Of a DNA stretch of 64,000 bases, positions 10,520 to 22,180 are shown one piece after another. This DNA is from Pardosa pseudoannulata (taxonomy: Eukaryota; Arthropoda; Arachnida; Araneae; Lycosidae): assembly GCA_032207245.1 (NCBI GenBank), contig CM063507.1, positions 91,266,437 to 91,330,436 of the forward strand, in the 5' to 3' direction. Made by a program: the position numbers and the translations under genes. Under the pieces are notes generated by a model. The model searched no databases, was not told the DNA's origin, and saw only the letters and a list, made by a program, of their open reading frames with translations. Positions within the stretch are counted from its first letter, which is position 1. Each line of letters begins with the position of its first letter.

Positions 10520-11084
10520 CCCCTCAGGGGGTTTACCTACTTTAGGTAAACACGGGTGTCGCAATCCCGAGGTACCCCAGCGATCTTTTGTTCTGTTCCT
10601 TTTCTTTCCTTTTTTCTCTTCTCTTCCTTTTTCCTTTTTCTCCCTCGTTGTGGTTACCTTTTCGGAGGTGAGGGCTTATCGCGATATGTTGTGTTCCTTT
10701 CTGAGCACAAAATCTCGCGATTTGTTAACCACCCACGTGTTTGCCGTGCGTGGAGACCCGTGTCCCCGGAAAGGGGGATCCTGGTAATTGAGGGAAACCA
10801 ACACATTACTTTGGCCCCTGCTTCGGGTAAACGGGAGGTGTAGAATGGTCCCGTCTACATCAATCGGCTGGTCGGACGACATTTGTCACTGGCCTGGGCC
10901 AAGCAATCGGTTACCTACTGGGCACTTTAATTGGTCGAGGCTGCTTAAGGGGTAGCTGTGTGCGCGTATAGATCCCGGTTAGCACTGGTGCGACTTTATG
11001 TCCCTTTTTGGGAGCGTTTAGCATCCCCTTGTTGGGCTCCATGGTGGGTGGTGCCGCCGGGATCTGAACAACTTCCTTTAAAAT
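10520..11084 (+). promoter_or_regulatory. 5' UTR of LINE copy C
   Basis: It opens with the three-hairpin block shared with copies at 4588 and 30264; the second hairpin keeps its stem while one loop base differs. A T/C-rich stretch follows (10580-10650), then blocks conserved with copy A (CCACGTGTTTGCCGTGCGTGG region near 10731). The promoter role is inferred from LINEs in general. Confidence 0.6.
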
Positions 11085-12410
11085 ATGGAATCCTCAACCC
11101 CCCCACAACCTCTCCCCTTGGGTCAAAAGGGGCACGAAAATGTATCAATTGATGTATCAAGTCAGGCTAGATTTTTTACTGTACAGAGAAAGGAGGGAAG
11201 TTTTTCGGCTGTCTCTCCCTTTCTCGTACATAAATGCATTTCATCATCTGTTGGAGAAGTTAAAGCTGTCAAAAAATTAAGATCAGGCGTCTTGCTTATT
11301 GAGGTTACAAATTCAAAACAAGCGTCAAATCTATTAAAATGTACCAAATTTTCAGATATTGAAGTAATTGTCACTGCTCATAAAACTTTAAATTTCAGTA
11401 GAGGAGTTATCTCTGAGGGAGAACTCTATAATGTCCCCGATGAAGAGATATTAGAAGGTCTAAAAGAGCAGCATGTATGTGGAGTACGGCGTATCACCAT
11501 CCGTCGTGACGGGAAAATATTGCCCACAAAACATGTCATTCTGACATTTAACACACCATCGCTACCATCACACATTAATGCAGGATACTTACGATGCCCT
11601 GTGCGTCCATTTGTCCCTAATCCATTGCGTTGTTTCCAATGCCAACGTTTTGGACACTCAAAAACATCTTGTCGTGGTTCAATTACCTGTCCTCGTTGTG
11701 CAGAAGTTGGCCACGACGGCGTTGATTGCAAATCTACACCTAAATGCATCAACTGCAAAGGGGACCATCCTGCCTATTTCCGTTCATGCCCTAAGTGGCT
11801 TCTGGAGAAAGAAATACAAGCAATCAAAGCAAAAGAAAACATCTCTTATCCAGAAGCAAGAAAACGCATTGAGGAACGTACTCCAAGACCTGGATTTACT
11901 TTTGCTGCAGCTGTGAAGCAGTGTAAATCAATAAGCACACAAACTGAAAATAACCCATCTGTAACCAATAGTCCTAAACCTCCTCGTCATTCACCCTCAA
12001 AAATTGAAAATAAAGCTATTACAGTTGAAAACGTAATTATACCCAAACCATTAAATGAACGAGTACCTAAAAATAAATTAACCCCTAAAACACAAGTTTC
12101 TAATAAGCTTATATCTAAATCTAAGATTAGCAGTTTTCCATCAAAGCAAAAGACGCCCAAACATCAAAAAATTACGGCTGCAAGATTAAAAGAAAAATTA
12201 AAAAATAAAAGCTTTAATCTCCTGGAGGATTTCGTCGAGGACGAATCCTCTAACAAACCTTTGAAATGTCAACTTTCGAAAAAAGACTTCTTAAAAAATC
12301 GTCCAACTGCTGAGGACGATTCAATCAAAGGTTATGTCACATCCGAAGAAGATATGTTGACAGACCACTCGGACTCTGAAGGCATGTGGGCTAAGACCCA
12401 ACCTGCATAA
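11085..12410 (+). CDS. LINE ORF1, gag-like zinc-knuckle nucleic-acid-binding protein (intact)
   Basis: An uninterrupted 441-codon ORF. The N-terminal half (about residues 28-165) has the region conserved in all ORF1 copies here, with VGEVKAVKKLRSG and RGVIS. Three Cys/His knuckles follow: CFQCQRFGHSKTSC (183-196), CPRCAEVGHDGVDC (202-215) and CINCKGDHPAYFRSC (221-235). The C-terminal 200 residues are Lys/Ser/Pro-rich with an acidic end, probably disordered. It resembles the nucleic-acid-binding proteins of insect LINEs such as the X-element. The expected role is to bind and carry the element RNA. The first ATG is used because conserved sequence begins soon after. ORF2 follows 30 nt downstream. 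Confidence 0.9.
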   Translation: MESSTPPQPLPLGQKGHENVSIDVSSQARFFTVQRKEGSFSAVSPFLVHKCISSSVGEVKAVKKLRSGVLLIEVTNSKQASNLLKCTKFSDIEVIVTAHKTLNFSRGVISEGELYNVPDEEILEGLKEQHVCGVRRITIRRDGKILPTKHVILTFNTPSLPSHINAGYLRCPVRPFVPNPLRCFQCQRFGHSKTSCRGSITCPRCAEVGHDGVDCKSTPKCINCKGDHPAYFRSCPKWLLEKEIQAIKAKENISYPEARKRIEERTPRPGFTFAAAVKQCKSISTQTENNPSVTNSPKPPRHSPSKIENKAITVENVIIPKPLNERVPKNKLTPKTQVSNKLISKSKISSFPSKQKTPKHQKITAARLKEKLKNKSFNLLEDFVEDESSNKPLKCQLSKKDFLKNRPTAEDDSIKGYVTSEEDMLTDHSDSEGMWAKTQPA

Positions 12411-12440
12411 TTTCCATCCTTTTCTTCTCCAAATTTTACA

Positions 12441-15400
12441 ATGGCGCTTTTGTCTTGGAACTGCCATGGCTTCAAGTGTCACGTCTCTGATATCAGAGAC
12501 CTCGTAAATAAATACCATCCTGTTTGTTTTGCACTTCAAGAGACCCTTCTTGACAGCAATAAATCAGCCAAATTAAAACGCTACAGTACTATCAGAAAAG
12601 ACTACATAGAAGGGGACAGGGTTTGTGGTGGTGTTGCCCTCTTCACTTCTCATGATTACCCTTTCAGAACTTTAAACATTAACACTGACCTCCAAGCAGT
12701 TGCTGTTCAAGTTCACATACACTCTCTTATAACTGTCTGTAACCTCTATATCCCTCCAAACAATATCATCTCTCAGAGCACTCTTAATAACCTTATTACT
12801 CAACTTCCAGTCCCTTTTATTATTGTTGGGGACTTGAATGGCCACAGTCCATTGTGGGGTAGCCCCAACCTTAATAAAAGGGGTCGTCAAATAGAAAAAC
12901 TGATATCCGACCATGATCTGTGCATCTACAATACAAACCAATATACTTACCTACATTCTCCTACAAAAACCTTTCACTCTCTTGATTTAGCAATATCCAG
13001 CCCTCAAATTTTTCCGTTTTGGAACTTTACAGTAGATTCATACCTCTATAATAGCGATCACTTTCCCATTATCCTTACTCATAATAATGGCTCTAATGCC
13101 AATCAGCGTGTTCCCCGTTATATTCTGGGTTCCGCTGATTAGGATAAATTCCGTATCCTTGCTACTATCTCTACAGACATGGTCGACAATAATACCATTG
13201 ATGAAGCAGTCAATCAGATAACTCAAACAATAATTTCTGCAGCTGACATTTCTATTAAAAAATCATCCTGCCGTCCTCAAAAGCAAACAAAGCCATGGTG
13301 GAACCAAGAGTGTACTAATACTTATAAGGAGAAAAGAAAAGCGTTTTCCGTGTTTAAAAGACATCCTACGACGGAGAACTTTATAAATTATAAAAAATGC
13401 AAAAGTGTTTTCCGTCGCACCTTAAGACGTAGCCAAAGAGATTCGTGGGTGAACTATATAAGCAGTATCACTTCCTCCATTTCCAGTAAAGATTTATGGG
13501 TAAAAGTAAAGCGCTGTTCAGGCGTTTACCCAAACAACCAAATCCAAATTTTAAATTACAATAACAAATTAATAACTTCTGTTGATGACATAGCCAACAC
13601 AATAGCCTCATCTTTAGCTGATATTTCTTCAAGTTCAAATTACTCTGCCTCTTTTACAAAACTCAAAAACCTAGTCGAAGATAAACCAATAAACTTTCAA
13701 ACTATGCTTAACTTTAACTATAATACTGATTTCACCATTTTCGAACTAAACAGAGCCTTGCATAAAGTTCATAAATCTTCTGCTGGTCCCGATAATATCT
13801 CTTACGAAATGATAAAAAACCTCTCTTCAGTTTCGATGTTCAACCTTCTAAAACTTTACAATAGAATATGGAGAGAACATAGCTTTCCTTCCTCGTGGAG
13901 AGAGGCTATTGTAATCCCCGTTCTAAAATCTGATAAAGACCCCTCGAATCCTCTCAGCTATCGTCCAATAGCTCTGACGAACTGTTTATGCAAAATTCTA
14001 GAGAAAATGATAAACGTTCGTCTGATATACTACCTGGAGGAAAATAACTGCCTCTCCAAATTTCAGAGTGGTTTCCGTCGTGGAAGGAGCACGTTAGATA
14101 ATGTAATGGAGTTGGAAACTAGAATCCGGAATGCTTTTGTTAAAGGAAAACATTTGGTGTCAATTTTCTTCGATATTGAAAAGGCATATGACCGCACTTG
14201 GCGTCATGGAATTATTCAGCAGCTGTTCAATTTAGAGTTGCGTGGTAATATGCCTATTTTTATTCAAAACTTTTTGGCCTTAAGAAATTTCCGTGTTAAA
14301 GTAGGAAATACATTATCTCGCACTTTTATTCAAGAAGAAGGTGTTCCTCAGGGAAGCGTTTTGAGTGTGACTCTATTTATTATTGCAATTAATGGGATTC
14401 TGAACGAGATACCTCCCTCTGTTAATGGAAACTTGTATGTCGACGATCTCCATATCTCATGTGAAGGAGCGGATATGAGATTTATTAACAGACAACTCCA
14501 GACTGCAGTTAACAAGATCAGTAAGTGGGCGATGGAGAAATGGTTTCAGCTTTTCAAGTTCAAAGACATGTTGTGTCCATTTTTGCAAAAAAAGAGGTCT
14601 GCACCCTGACCCAGAGATCCAGTTTCTTGGAAATAACATCAACATTGTGAATGAGGTGAATTTTCTCGGCGTGATTTTTGACAAAAAACTTACCTTTGCA
14701 CCCCATATCACAAACTTGCGGAAAAATTGCGAAAGGAAGCTCAACATCCTAAAAATCCTTTCTAAGACCTCATGGGGAGCTGATCGCTCTTCCCTAATTA
14801 AGATTTATCATGCCATCATCCGCTCAAAACTGGACTATGGATGTCCTGCATATGGGTCAGCACGCGTTTCTGTCCTTCAAAAGTTGAATACCATTCACCA
14901 TTCCGCTCTTCGATTGTGTTCCGGAGCTTTTAGAACATCTCCTGTAGAAAGTCTCTACGTTGACTGCTGTGAGGCTCCTCTTGATTTACGTCGACAGATG
15001 TTATCTCTTCAGTACTACTTCAGAACGTCATCTTATATCAACCATCCCATTCATCAACATACACTCAATTACTACCTTAAGAGATTATACAATGCTAGAC
15101 CATCTTGTGTTCTGCCTTTTCAGGGAAGGATAAATGAAATTTTCAAGAGATCTTAACGTAGACAATATAGATACAATACCTACAACTATTGGAATTCATC
15201 CTTGGTACACCCCTAATTTTACTATAATAAACCCCTTTAAGTCATTTGACAAAAGTTCAACTAGCAATATCATTTATCAACAAATTTTTGAAGATCACAA
15301 GCAATATTATAAAAATTACACCTCTGTCTTCACAGATGGTTCAAAATCCACTAACTATGTCAGCTGTGCATACCTTATTAAAGATCAAATCAATAGCTAC

Positions 15401-16114
15401 AGACTCCATCCTAAACTCTCCATCTTTTCTGCTGAGGCCTTTGCTATCTTGAAGGCTTTAGAAGAATTGATGAATCACAATAGTAAAAACTTTATTATCT
15501 ATACAGACTCCCAAAGTGTTCTTAATTCATTGCAATCCAATAACTGTAATAATCCTATTATTTTCAAAATTCTTACAACAATAACTAACCTTACTTCCAT
15601 GGGAATCTCGCTAGTTTTTAGCTGGGTTCCCTCTCACGTCGGCATTAAAGGCAATGAACTTGTGGACATGGCTACCAGGTCTGCAAGCGACTTTCTCAAC
15701 ACTGGTCTACCTTATCCTGACTTGAAAAATTACATTAAAGATCTTTTACATAATAAATGGCAGATCTCCTGGGATAACATTCCTTCAAATAAGCTGCATA
15801 AAATTAAAACAAAAATAACTAAATGGCCTCAACTTCCTTCTAGGAAACATGATGTAATACTCACTCGTCTCCGAGTGGGTCATTGCAGGCTCACCCATGC
15901 CCATCTCTTGCAGGGTGAAGCTCCTGCACAGTGTGCGTATTGCAAGACTCCTTACACAGTCGCACATATTTTAACGTCCTGTGTTTGTTCTAAATCATTG
16001 TATATAAAATTTTTTGGTAATCCATCTCCTAATCTTAATTTAATCATCGGGGAAACTCCACATCCAAACTTGTTCCCCTTTCTTCGTCAATCTGGTTTTT
16101 ATACTGAAATTTGA
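12441..16114 (+). pseudogene. LINE ORF2: endonuclease, RT, RNase H (one stop, two frameshifts)
   Basis: The endonuclease begins MALLSWNCHG, with LQETLL, GDLNGHSPLWG and YNSDHFP. A TAG at 13140-13142 replaces the Trp of the ADW block, and the same frame then continues. The RT has FFDIEKAYDRTWR, GVPQGSVLS and YVDD. Near 14550 the frame shifts in the HFCKKRGLHP region, and again near 15145. RNase H then reads VFTDGSK, SAEAFAILKAL, IIYTDSQSVLN and WVPSHVGIKGNELVD. The end has CAYC...H..TSC. Catalytic residues are kept; the ORF as read cannot make a single protein. Confidence 0.9.
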
Positions 16115-16348
16115 TTTTTGTGTTTCAATTTTCTAATTTTCATTTTTTAATCTTTCATTTTTCAATTCACTCAATTTTCAAATCTTGTTAATCTGTATAT
16201 AACTTAATTTTTATTCGTGTTTTATGTTGTATGATTTCTTTTTATAGTTGCTTTAATCTGTTTTTAAGCCTGTAATTTTTTTCATCTTGTTTGGCGCAGT
16301 TTGTCCCTAGAGGAATTAGCGCCATTAAACTTCAACCAACCAACCAAC
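16115..16348 (+). other. 3' UTR, terminal stem-loop and AACC tail of LINE copy C
   Basis: The stem is TGGCGC (16292-16297) with GCGCCA (16319-16324), about 26 bp before the end. The tail is roughly four AACC units, running into the target duplication at 16349. The UTR upstream is AT-rich with no other feature. Confidence 0.8.
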
Positions 16349-16361
16349 CAACCAAAGCTTC
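16349..16361 (+). repeat. Right target-site duplication of LINE copy C
   Basis: caaccaaagcttc, matching 10507-10519. The left bases merge with the AACC tail. Confidence 0.82.
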
Positions 16362-16548
16362 GGCCCAAGGCAGGAACCCTGTGGAACTCCAGAGGAGTAG
16401 GCCGTTCGGTAATTCTCGCAATTTACCGTTCTGTCTCTGATAAAGTTTGTGAGACATTTTTTGAGATATTCAGGAATCCTAAGATTCGAGATCTTCCTTC
16501 GGAGGTCAGACCACCTCACTGTGTCAAATGCACCTTTAATGTCGAGCA
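16362..16548 (-). pseudogene. Upstream block of R1/LOA-like RT (copy X)
   Basis: On the minus strand it reads from a segment ending AFDTVRWSD, through RIPEYLKKCL and NFIRDRTV, to SGVPQGSCLGP, the RT motif before the catalytic box. The frame is open. The upstream side runs into an assembly gap at 16549. Confidence 0.88.
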
Positions 16549-16648
16549 NNNNNNNNNNNNNNNNNNNNNNNNNNNNNNNNNNNNNNNNNNNNNNNNNNNN
16601 NNNNNNNNNNNNNNNNNNNNNNNNNNNNNNNNNNNNNNNNNNNNNNNN
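16549..16648. other. Assembly gap (100 N)
   Basis: Exactly 100 N, a conventional gap of unknown size. It separates two different retrotransposons, so the junction and the 3' end of the next copy are hidden. Confidence 0.99.
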
Positions 16649-19600
16649 GCAGTATCATTGAGGAGAAGGTGGACATGCGTCAGCCTCGTATGCCCAATGC
16701 GAAGGCGAGTAAGAATTACGTCCTTTTTCCGGTTACCAATAATAGGCCAGATGTCTAAGGTAGGTTTTATTGCGTGCAGCTTGTTATCAACCATACCCTC
16801 CCAATTATTTTGCCATACAGAGATGTAATGACGCCTAATTTCTTTCTTAATATCAGGGTAGGGTATAGGACAGTCAACGTGGATGTTAGGGTTTTTAGCT
16901 GCTTTATCGGCCACTTCGTTACCATAGATACCAACATGGCTACAGACCCAACAGAACAGAATGTTTATACCTCGCCGTTCGAAGCTATGTTTTAAATCTA
17001 AAATACTAAAAACAATGGGGTGAATGGAATTGCAAGATTTTAAGGTATTAAGAGCACTGAGAGAGTCAGTATAGATAATAAATTTCTTACTATGATTCGA
17101 TGATATGTGAAGTAAGGCTTGTTCAATAGCATACAACTCAGCAGTGAAAATAGAACAAACTGAAGGGAGGCTATAACTCATAATATTATCATGACACACA
17201 AAGGCAGAACCGACAGAAGAAAAGGACCTCGAGCCGTCTGTATAGATAGGAGTGTAGTTGAGGTAAGCAGCACGGTGGGCGGCAAAGAAATTACGCAAGA
17301 TACCTCCATCAGTATCAGACTTCATAAAGCCAGCAAAAGGATTGAGGTAGGAAAATTCAGGAGTCTGCCAGGGAGGGAAAGCAAGGAGTCTATTCACTGA
17401 AGTAGAGACTTTGTAAAGGTTGGTTCCACACAGGATATTGCGCATTCTAATAGCAAAAGAAGGTACACAAGAAGGGCGATTATGAAATAACTGAACGAGA
17501 TGGGTGTCATTAAAGAGATTATGTAGAGGATGATTGGGGTGTGACATAACACGGAAGTAGTAGTTTAGTGAAAGCTGCTGGCGGATGAAATCCAGAGAAG
17601 GTTCATTACAAATAACATACAGACTTGGAATGGGAGAGGTACGAAAAGCGCCAGTACAGATGCGGAGAGCCGTATGATGAACGGTGTCAAGGGTTTTTAA
17701 TACAGATTTCTTAGCAGAACTATAAGCAGCACAAGCATAATCCATTTTCGAACGGATGGCAGCCCTGTAAATACGCAGCATAGAAGTGTAATCTGCACCC
17801 CATGAGGTATTCGACAGAAATTTTAGCAAATTCAGCCCTTTTTCACATTTTAACCTGAGGGTTTTTACATGGGGAGAGAAAGTTAATTTACTGTCAAGAG
17901 TAACTCCCAGAAACCTAACCGAATCTACGACGGTAATGGGCGAATTGCCCAGATACAGTTCAGGGTCATTATGCATGCTTCGCAACCTACAAAAATGTAT
18001 ACAAACAGTTTTTTCATTCGAGATGGAGTGCCCATTTTCATTGCACCACTTATAAACACTACGGATGGCTGTCTGTAACTGTCTTTCAACAAAGCGCATG
18101 TCCTTACCTTCACATGATATGAGTAAATCATCCACGTAAAGACTACCATGAACAGACCGAGGAATTTGATCTAAAATAGAATTAATTTTAATTAAAAATA
18201 GAGTGACACTTAAAACACTGCCCTGGGGGACACCCTCTTCCTGGATAAAACTATCAGATAAAATATTTCCAATACGAACATTAAAAACGCGTTTAGATAA
18301 AAAGTTTGATATAAAAATGGGGAGGTTCCCACGTAGTCCAAGATTAAAAATATCACGAAGAATGCCGTAACGCCACGTTCTGTCATAAGCTTTCTGAATA
18401 TCAAAGAATACTGACACAAAGTGGTTCCGTTTCACAAAAGCATTTCTAATACGACTTTCCAACATAATAAGGTTGTCACTGGTTGACCTGCCTTTTCTAA
18501 ACCCGCTTTGATACGGCGATATAAAGTTATTGGTCTCCAACACGTACATGAGACGGTTGTTCACCACTTTTTCCAATAGTTTACTCATGCAGTTAGTCAA
18601 GGCGATAGGACGATAGTTACTAGGATCAGACGGATCTTTATCAGGTTTCGGTATAGGTAAAATTATGGATTTATGCCATTCAGAAGGAAAGGTATGTTCT
18701 TGCCAAATTCTATTAAAGAGATGCAAGATGTTAATAAGTGAGTTGTAGGGAAGATTCTGAAGAAGTTTGTAAGTAATATTGTCAGGACCCGGGGAAGTTA
18801 AATTGGAATGATTAAGACAACGAAAAAATTCTTTTTCTGTGAGAGGGCAGTTATAAGAAAAGTCAGTCCGGGTGGAAAATTTAAGTCTACAAGCTTCAGC
18901 ATTACGCTTATACCGTAAGAAAGTAAGAGGATAGGAATCCGCACTGGTGATATGTGCGAAAGTTTCGGCAATCGTATTAGCAATACATGCAACATCAGAG
19001 GTAATATTCCCATTTAAGTTTAATGAAGTAAACTGGTGCTCACTATAGTAAGTACCCTTCGTTTTTTTTCACTTTTAACCATAAATGTCGGCTAGAGATA
19101 CCAGTCTTTATACTAGATACATACGTCATCCAGGAGTCTTTCTGGCATTTGCGGCGAATTCTACGAGCAAAAGCTTTTGCACGTTTAAAAGCAATTAAAT
19201 TTACCTTACTAGGATACCTTCGGAATATGTTCCAAGCACTGTTTTGCTTCTTAATAGCGTTCTGACAATCCTCATTCCACCACGATTTCCGGTGCTTTGG
19301 TGGATTAAGGTTGGTTTGTTTTAGGGTTTAATGGCGCAAAATCACGATAATGTCAGTGACAAACTGCGCCAAACAAAAGCTTCATCAATATCACCATTAA
19401 CAGTATCTTTATGATGACTGCGAGGATCGGTTAATGATTTAAGCCAGTCGGCAGTCGTCTATAAATATACCTTGGAGGCCGACAGATCCTACTGTTGTTT
19501 GTCAAGGTGAGAGATTAAAGATGGGAAGTTGATCACTCATATAAATTATTTGCAACAGTAAAAGTAAAAAGGGGGAACAGATGATTCAGGCACGGCAAAA

Positions 19601-19905
19601 TGACAAGATCTATGGCGTGGAAGTGCGATTTGATGTGGAAGGATGGGCAAGTAGGTTTAAATGCCTGGTTTAGGTTGATTAAGATACACACTTTGAATTT
19701 CAGAAAACAAATTTTTCAATCTGTTGACCAGAGGGTTACAAGTTGAGTTACCCCACAAAGTGCTATGAGCGTTAAAGTCACCCATTAGCAGAAAAGGAGG
19801 AGGAGCCTGTTTGACAAGATTTTCCCAAATCACAGGCTAGTGATACGCTTCTCTAGGAACTAAGATGGAACAATGGTAAAAAAAAAAAAGGTAATAAAGT
19901 ATGAA
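16649..19905 (-). mobile_element. I-like non-LTR retrotransposon (copy D, third subfamily), both ends missing
   Basis: A minus-strand copy with degraded endonuclease, nearly complete RT and RNase H. The C-terminus and 3' UTR are hidden in the gap at 16549-16648. No ORF1 or 5' UTR remains; the 5' side degrades near 19905. A small foreign 3'-end insertion lies at 19309-19376. Sequence divergence from copies A and C indicates a separate subfamily. Confidence 0.85.
16649..19905 (-). pseudogene. LINE ORF2 (copy D): eroded endonuclease, RT and RNase H
   Basis: A long open stretch runs from about 18726 to the gap. It has RT motifs NYRPIALTNC, FFDIQKAYDRTWR, GVPQGSVLS and YVDD, then RNase H with IYTDGSR, TAELYAIEQAL, IIYTDSLSAL and WVCSHVGIYGNEVAD (Cys replaces the usual Pro of WVPSH). 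RT sequence continues upstream (SPGPDNITY) to about 19065, where a run of A breaks the frame. Beyond this the linker (HRKSWWNEDCQ) and endonuclease remnants (GDFNAHSTLWG near 19770) are recognisable but carry stops and an insertion. The gene is inactive as read. Confidence 0.85.
19309..19376 (-). mobile_element. Tiny 3'-end-only LINE insertion (stem-loop plus tail)
   Basis: On the minus strand this is TTTGTTTGGCGCA, a stem-loop (TGGCGCA 19332-19338 with TGCGCCA 19365-19371, inner TCAC/GTGA), ATTAAACC and a short AACC-like tail. It interrupts the ORF2 linker of copy D between the DIDEA and HRKSWWNE blocks. Only about 70 nt of element were copied. Some 75 nt of expected linker are missing, so the insertion came with a deletion. 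Confidence 0.7.
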
Positions 19906-19925
19906 CTACATTAACAGCTTAGCAA

Positions 19926-22180
19926 ATTCAGTAGCGTAAGTAACTATGAGTGAAATAAACAAGAGAACATAAGTAAAAATACGACGTAAAGTTTGATATT
20001 ACAACTTTTTAAATTAAACGAGGTTAAAAACGCCTATGCGGATAAGAAATTCAAATAATTTTGGGTGGGGGGTCTCACCCAAAAGTTCGCTCAAACTGGG
20101 ATGAAAAGTTTTAAAATATATATTATAAAATCGTGTAAGAGCCGCACATGATGTTAAAATGTGATGAACGGTGAGATGAGTGTGACAGGAAGAACATTGT
20201 GGAGCAGGCTCAGCCAAAAGTAAATGTTTATGGGTGACTCTTGTATGACCAATGCGAAGACGTGTTAAAATGACATCCAATTTGCGATTTGGGAAACATG
20301 GCCAAAATGAGATAGACTGTCTAAGAAAGTGAAGCTTGTTTCGTATTTCTGCGTTCCATTCGGCATTCCAGCGGTCATTTATGTTGATGGAAATGGCATT
20401 TTTGATATCACTGTAAGGCACAACACCAGTATAGAATGTAGTTGCCTGTTTCGCTAGAGTGTCCACTTTCTCGTTACCCGAAATACCAACGTGACTTGGA
20501 ACCCAACAGAAAAGTATGCTTAAACCTCTCCGGGAAAGCTTTCTATGCAGCTGGATAGATAGAGAAACATAGATGTGATTATTAGAATCAGATTTAAGAC
20601 ATTCTAAGACACTCTTTGAGTCGGAGTATATTATAAAGAATCTTTTATTGGTGGTAGAAATATATCTTAAAGCTTCATATATGGCAATTATTTCGGCTGT
20701 GAATATGGAACATAAAGTATGAAGTCTGTAGCTGGAAGCGACAGAGTCGCCACAATAAGCAAAACCACCATAATCATGAGATTTTGATCCGTCTGTATAG
20801 ATGTTTTCATAGTTGATATATTGAGCCTTAAATGAACTGAATATTTGCTGGTAAATATACGGGTCTGTGCTATCTTTTAAAAAACCCTTAAAGGGTTGTA
20901 GGTAATGAATATAATGGTTCTCCCAAGGTGGCATTTGAAATAAGACCCATGGTGAAATATCAATTCTAGCAAGCCGAGTATCTTTAAGACTTCTACGAAT
21001 TCTAAAACCAAATGAAGGAATGGAGTGTGGGCGATTAAAATAAAGACGATCTAGATGATTATCTAAAAATAATTTACTCAATGGGTGTGACTGGTGAGAG
21101 ATGATACGGAAATAAGTATTAACCGATAAATTATGACGTATATGATGAAGAGATGGTTCATGACATGTGACATATAGGCTTTGAATGGGTGAAGTTTTAA
21201 AAGCACCGGAGCAGATCCGAAGAGCGGAATGATGCACCGTGTCCAGTTTTCTTAAAACAGATGCGCGAGCAGAGCCATAAACGCAACAAGCATAATCCAT
21301 TTTTGACCGGATGACAGCACGATATATTCGAAGCATGGCATCACGGTCGGCACCCCAAGAAGTATTAGATAGTACTTTTAAAAGATTTAGGCTCTTTTCA
21401 CACTTTGTACGGAGATAAGAAACATGGTTTGCAAACGTAAGTTTTTTGTCAAAATATATACCTAAAAATTTAACACAGTTGTGTACGTCAATTTTATAAG
21501 ATCCTAAAAAGAGCTCAGGGTCTAGATGGAGTCCACGTTTACGGCAGAAATGAACAGAAGTAGTTTTGTCCTCAGATATTTTAAAACCGTTTATATCGCA
21601 CCACTTAAGAATTCGATTTATGGAGGTTTGTAATTGTCGTTCAATAAAACGAATGTCTTTCCCTGCTGCGGAGATTTGCAGGTCGTCAACATATAAACAT
21701 GCATTCACAGTTGATGGAATTTGATTTAGTATATCATTTATTTTTATAGAAAAAAGGGTGACACTAAGAACGGATCCTTGAGGAACGCCCTCTTCTTGAA
21801 TAAACCTGTTAGATAGTGTGCCGTTGATCCGAACTTTAAATTCCCGATAAGAAAGGAAATTTTTAATAAAATTTGGCAAGTTGCCACGAAAACCTAAACA
21901 ATGGAGATCTCTAAGAATGCCATACCTCCAAGTGTGAGCATATGCTTTCTGTATGTCGAAAAAAAATATATTAAATGATTCCGTTTCAGAAAAGCATTAC
22001 GAATTTGAGTTTCGAGATACAGGATGTTATCTAAAGTTGATCTGTGTTTTCTAAAACCACTCTGAAATGGATGAATTTAATGTTCTTTTTCTTAAAATGA
22101 ATACCAGGCGCCTATTCACCATTTTTTCTAGAAGTTTAAGGCAGCTAGTAAAAGCAATGGGACGGTAATTTGCACGGAGT
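19926..22180 (-). mobile_element. 5'- and 3'-truncated I-like LINE (copy E, same subfamily as A)
   Basis: Nearly identical to copy A over the second half of ORF2 and about 90 nt of 3' UTR. The match to the 3' UTR stops near 19926, so the terminal stem-loop and tail are absent. The 5' side stops inside the RT fingers near 22180, where AT-rich DNA begins. The junction with copy D at 19905-19926 contains a run of A on the + strand. Confidence 0.85.
20014..22180 (-). pseudogene. LINE ORF2 (copy E): RT palm to C-terminus, open for 621 codons
   Basis: From about 21879 to the stop at 20014 the frame is uninterrupted. It includes GVPQGSVLS, catalytic YVDD (residues about 63-66 of this stretch), the RT thumb, RNase H (IYTDGSK, TAEIIAIYEAL, IIYSDSKSVLE, WVPSHVGISGNEKVD) and the terminal CSSC/HH motif. 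Upstream, the segment with the first RT aspartate (FFDIQKAY) is shifted by a T-run near 21960, and an in-frame TAA appears near 22078. There is no start codon or endonuclease, so this is a dead fragment although most of it looks fresh. Confidence 0.87.

Larger units (their letters stand above)
10520..16348 (+). mobile_element. Full-length I-like non-LTR retrotransposon (copy C, second subfamily)
   Basis: A 5.8 kb LINE inserted into the RT of the R1/LOA-like element with a 13-nt target duplication. The 5' UTR starts with the same hairpin block as copy A, but ORF1 and ORF2 are clearly diverged, so this is a separate subfamily. ORF1 is intact; ORF2 has one stop and two shifts. The 3' end has the stem-loop and about four AACC units. 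It is inserted in the same orientation as copy A, in a neighbouring part of the same host element. Confidence 0.92.
3170..16548 (-). mobile_element. R1/LOA-like non-LTR retrotransposon (copy X), split by two nested LINE insertions
   Basis: Three minus-strand blocks, 16362-16548, 10252-10519 and 3250-4587, join into one continuous RT to RNase H reading once the inserts 4588-10234 and 10520-16348 are taken out. The breakpoints match exactly: the RT text runs from the SGVPQGSCLGPKLW block to LIINEILGS across the second insert, and from PLKYKKEV to TYLGIVFDNN across the first. The 5' part of the element (start of RT, endonuclease, ORF1) is beyond the gap at 16549 and not seen. Confidence 0.9.

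Noticed and set aside
10676..11152. Small ORFs in the LINE 5' UTRs
   Set aside because: Upstream of ORF1, not shared in frame between copies A, C and F; treated as UTR.
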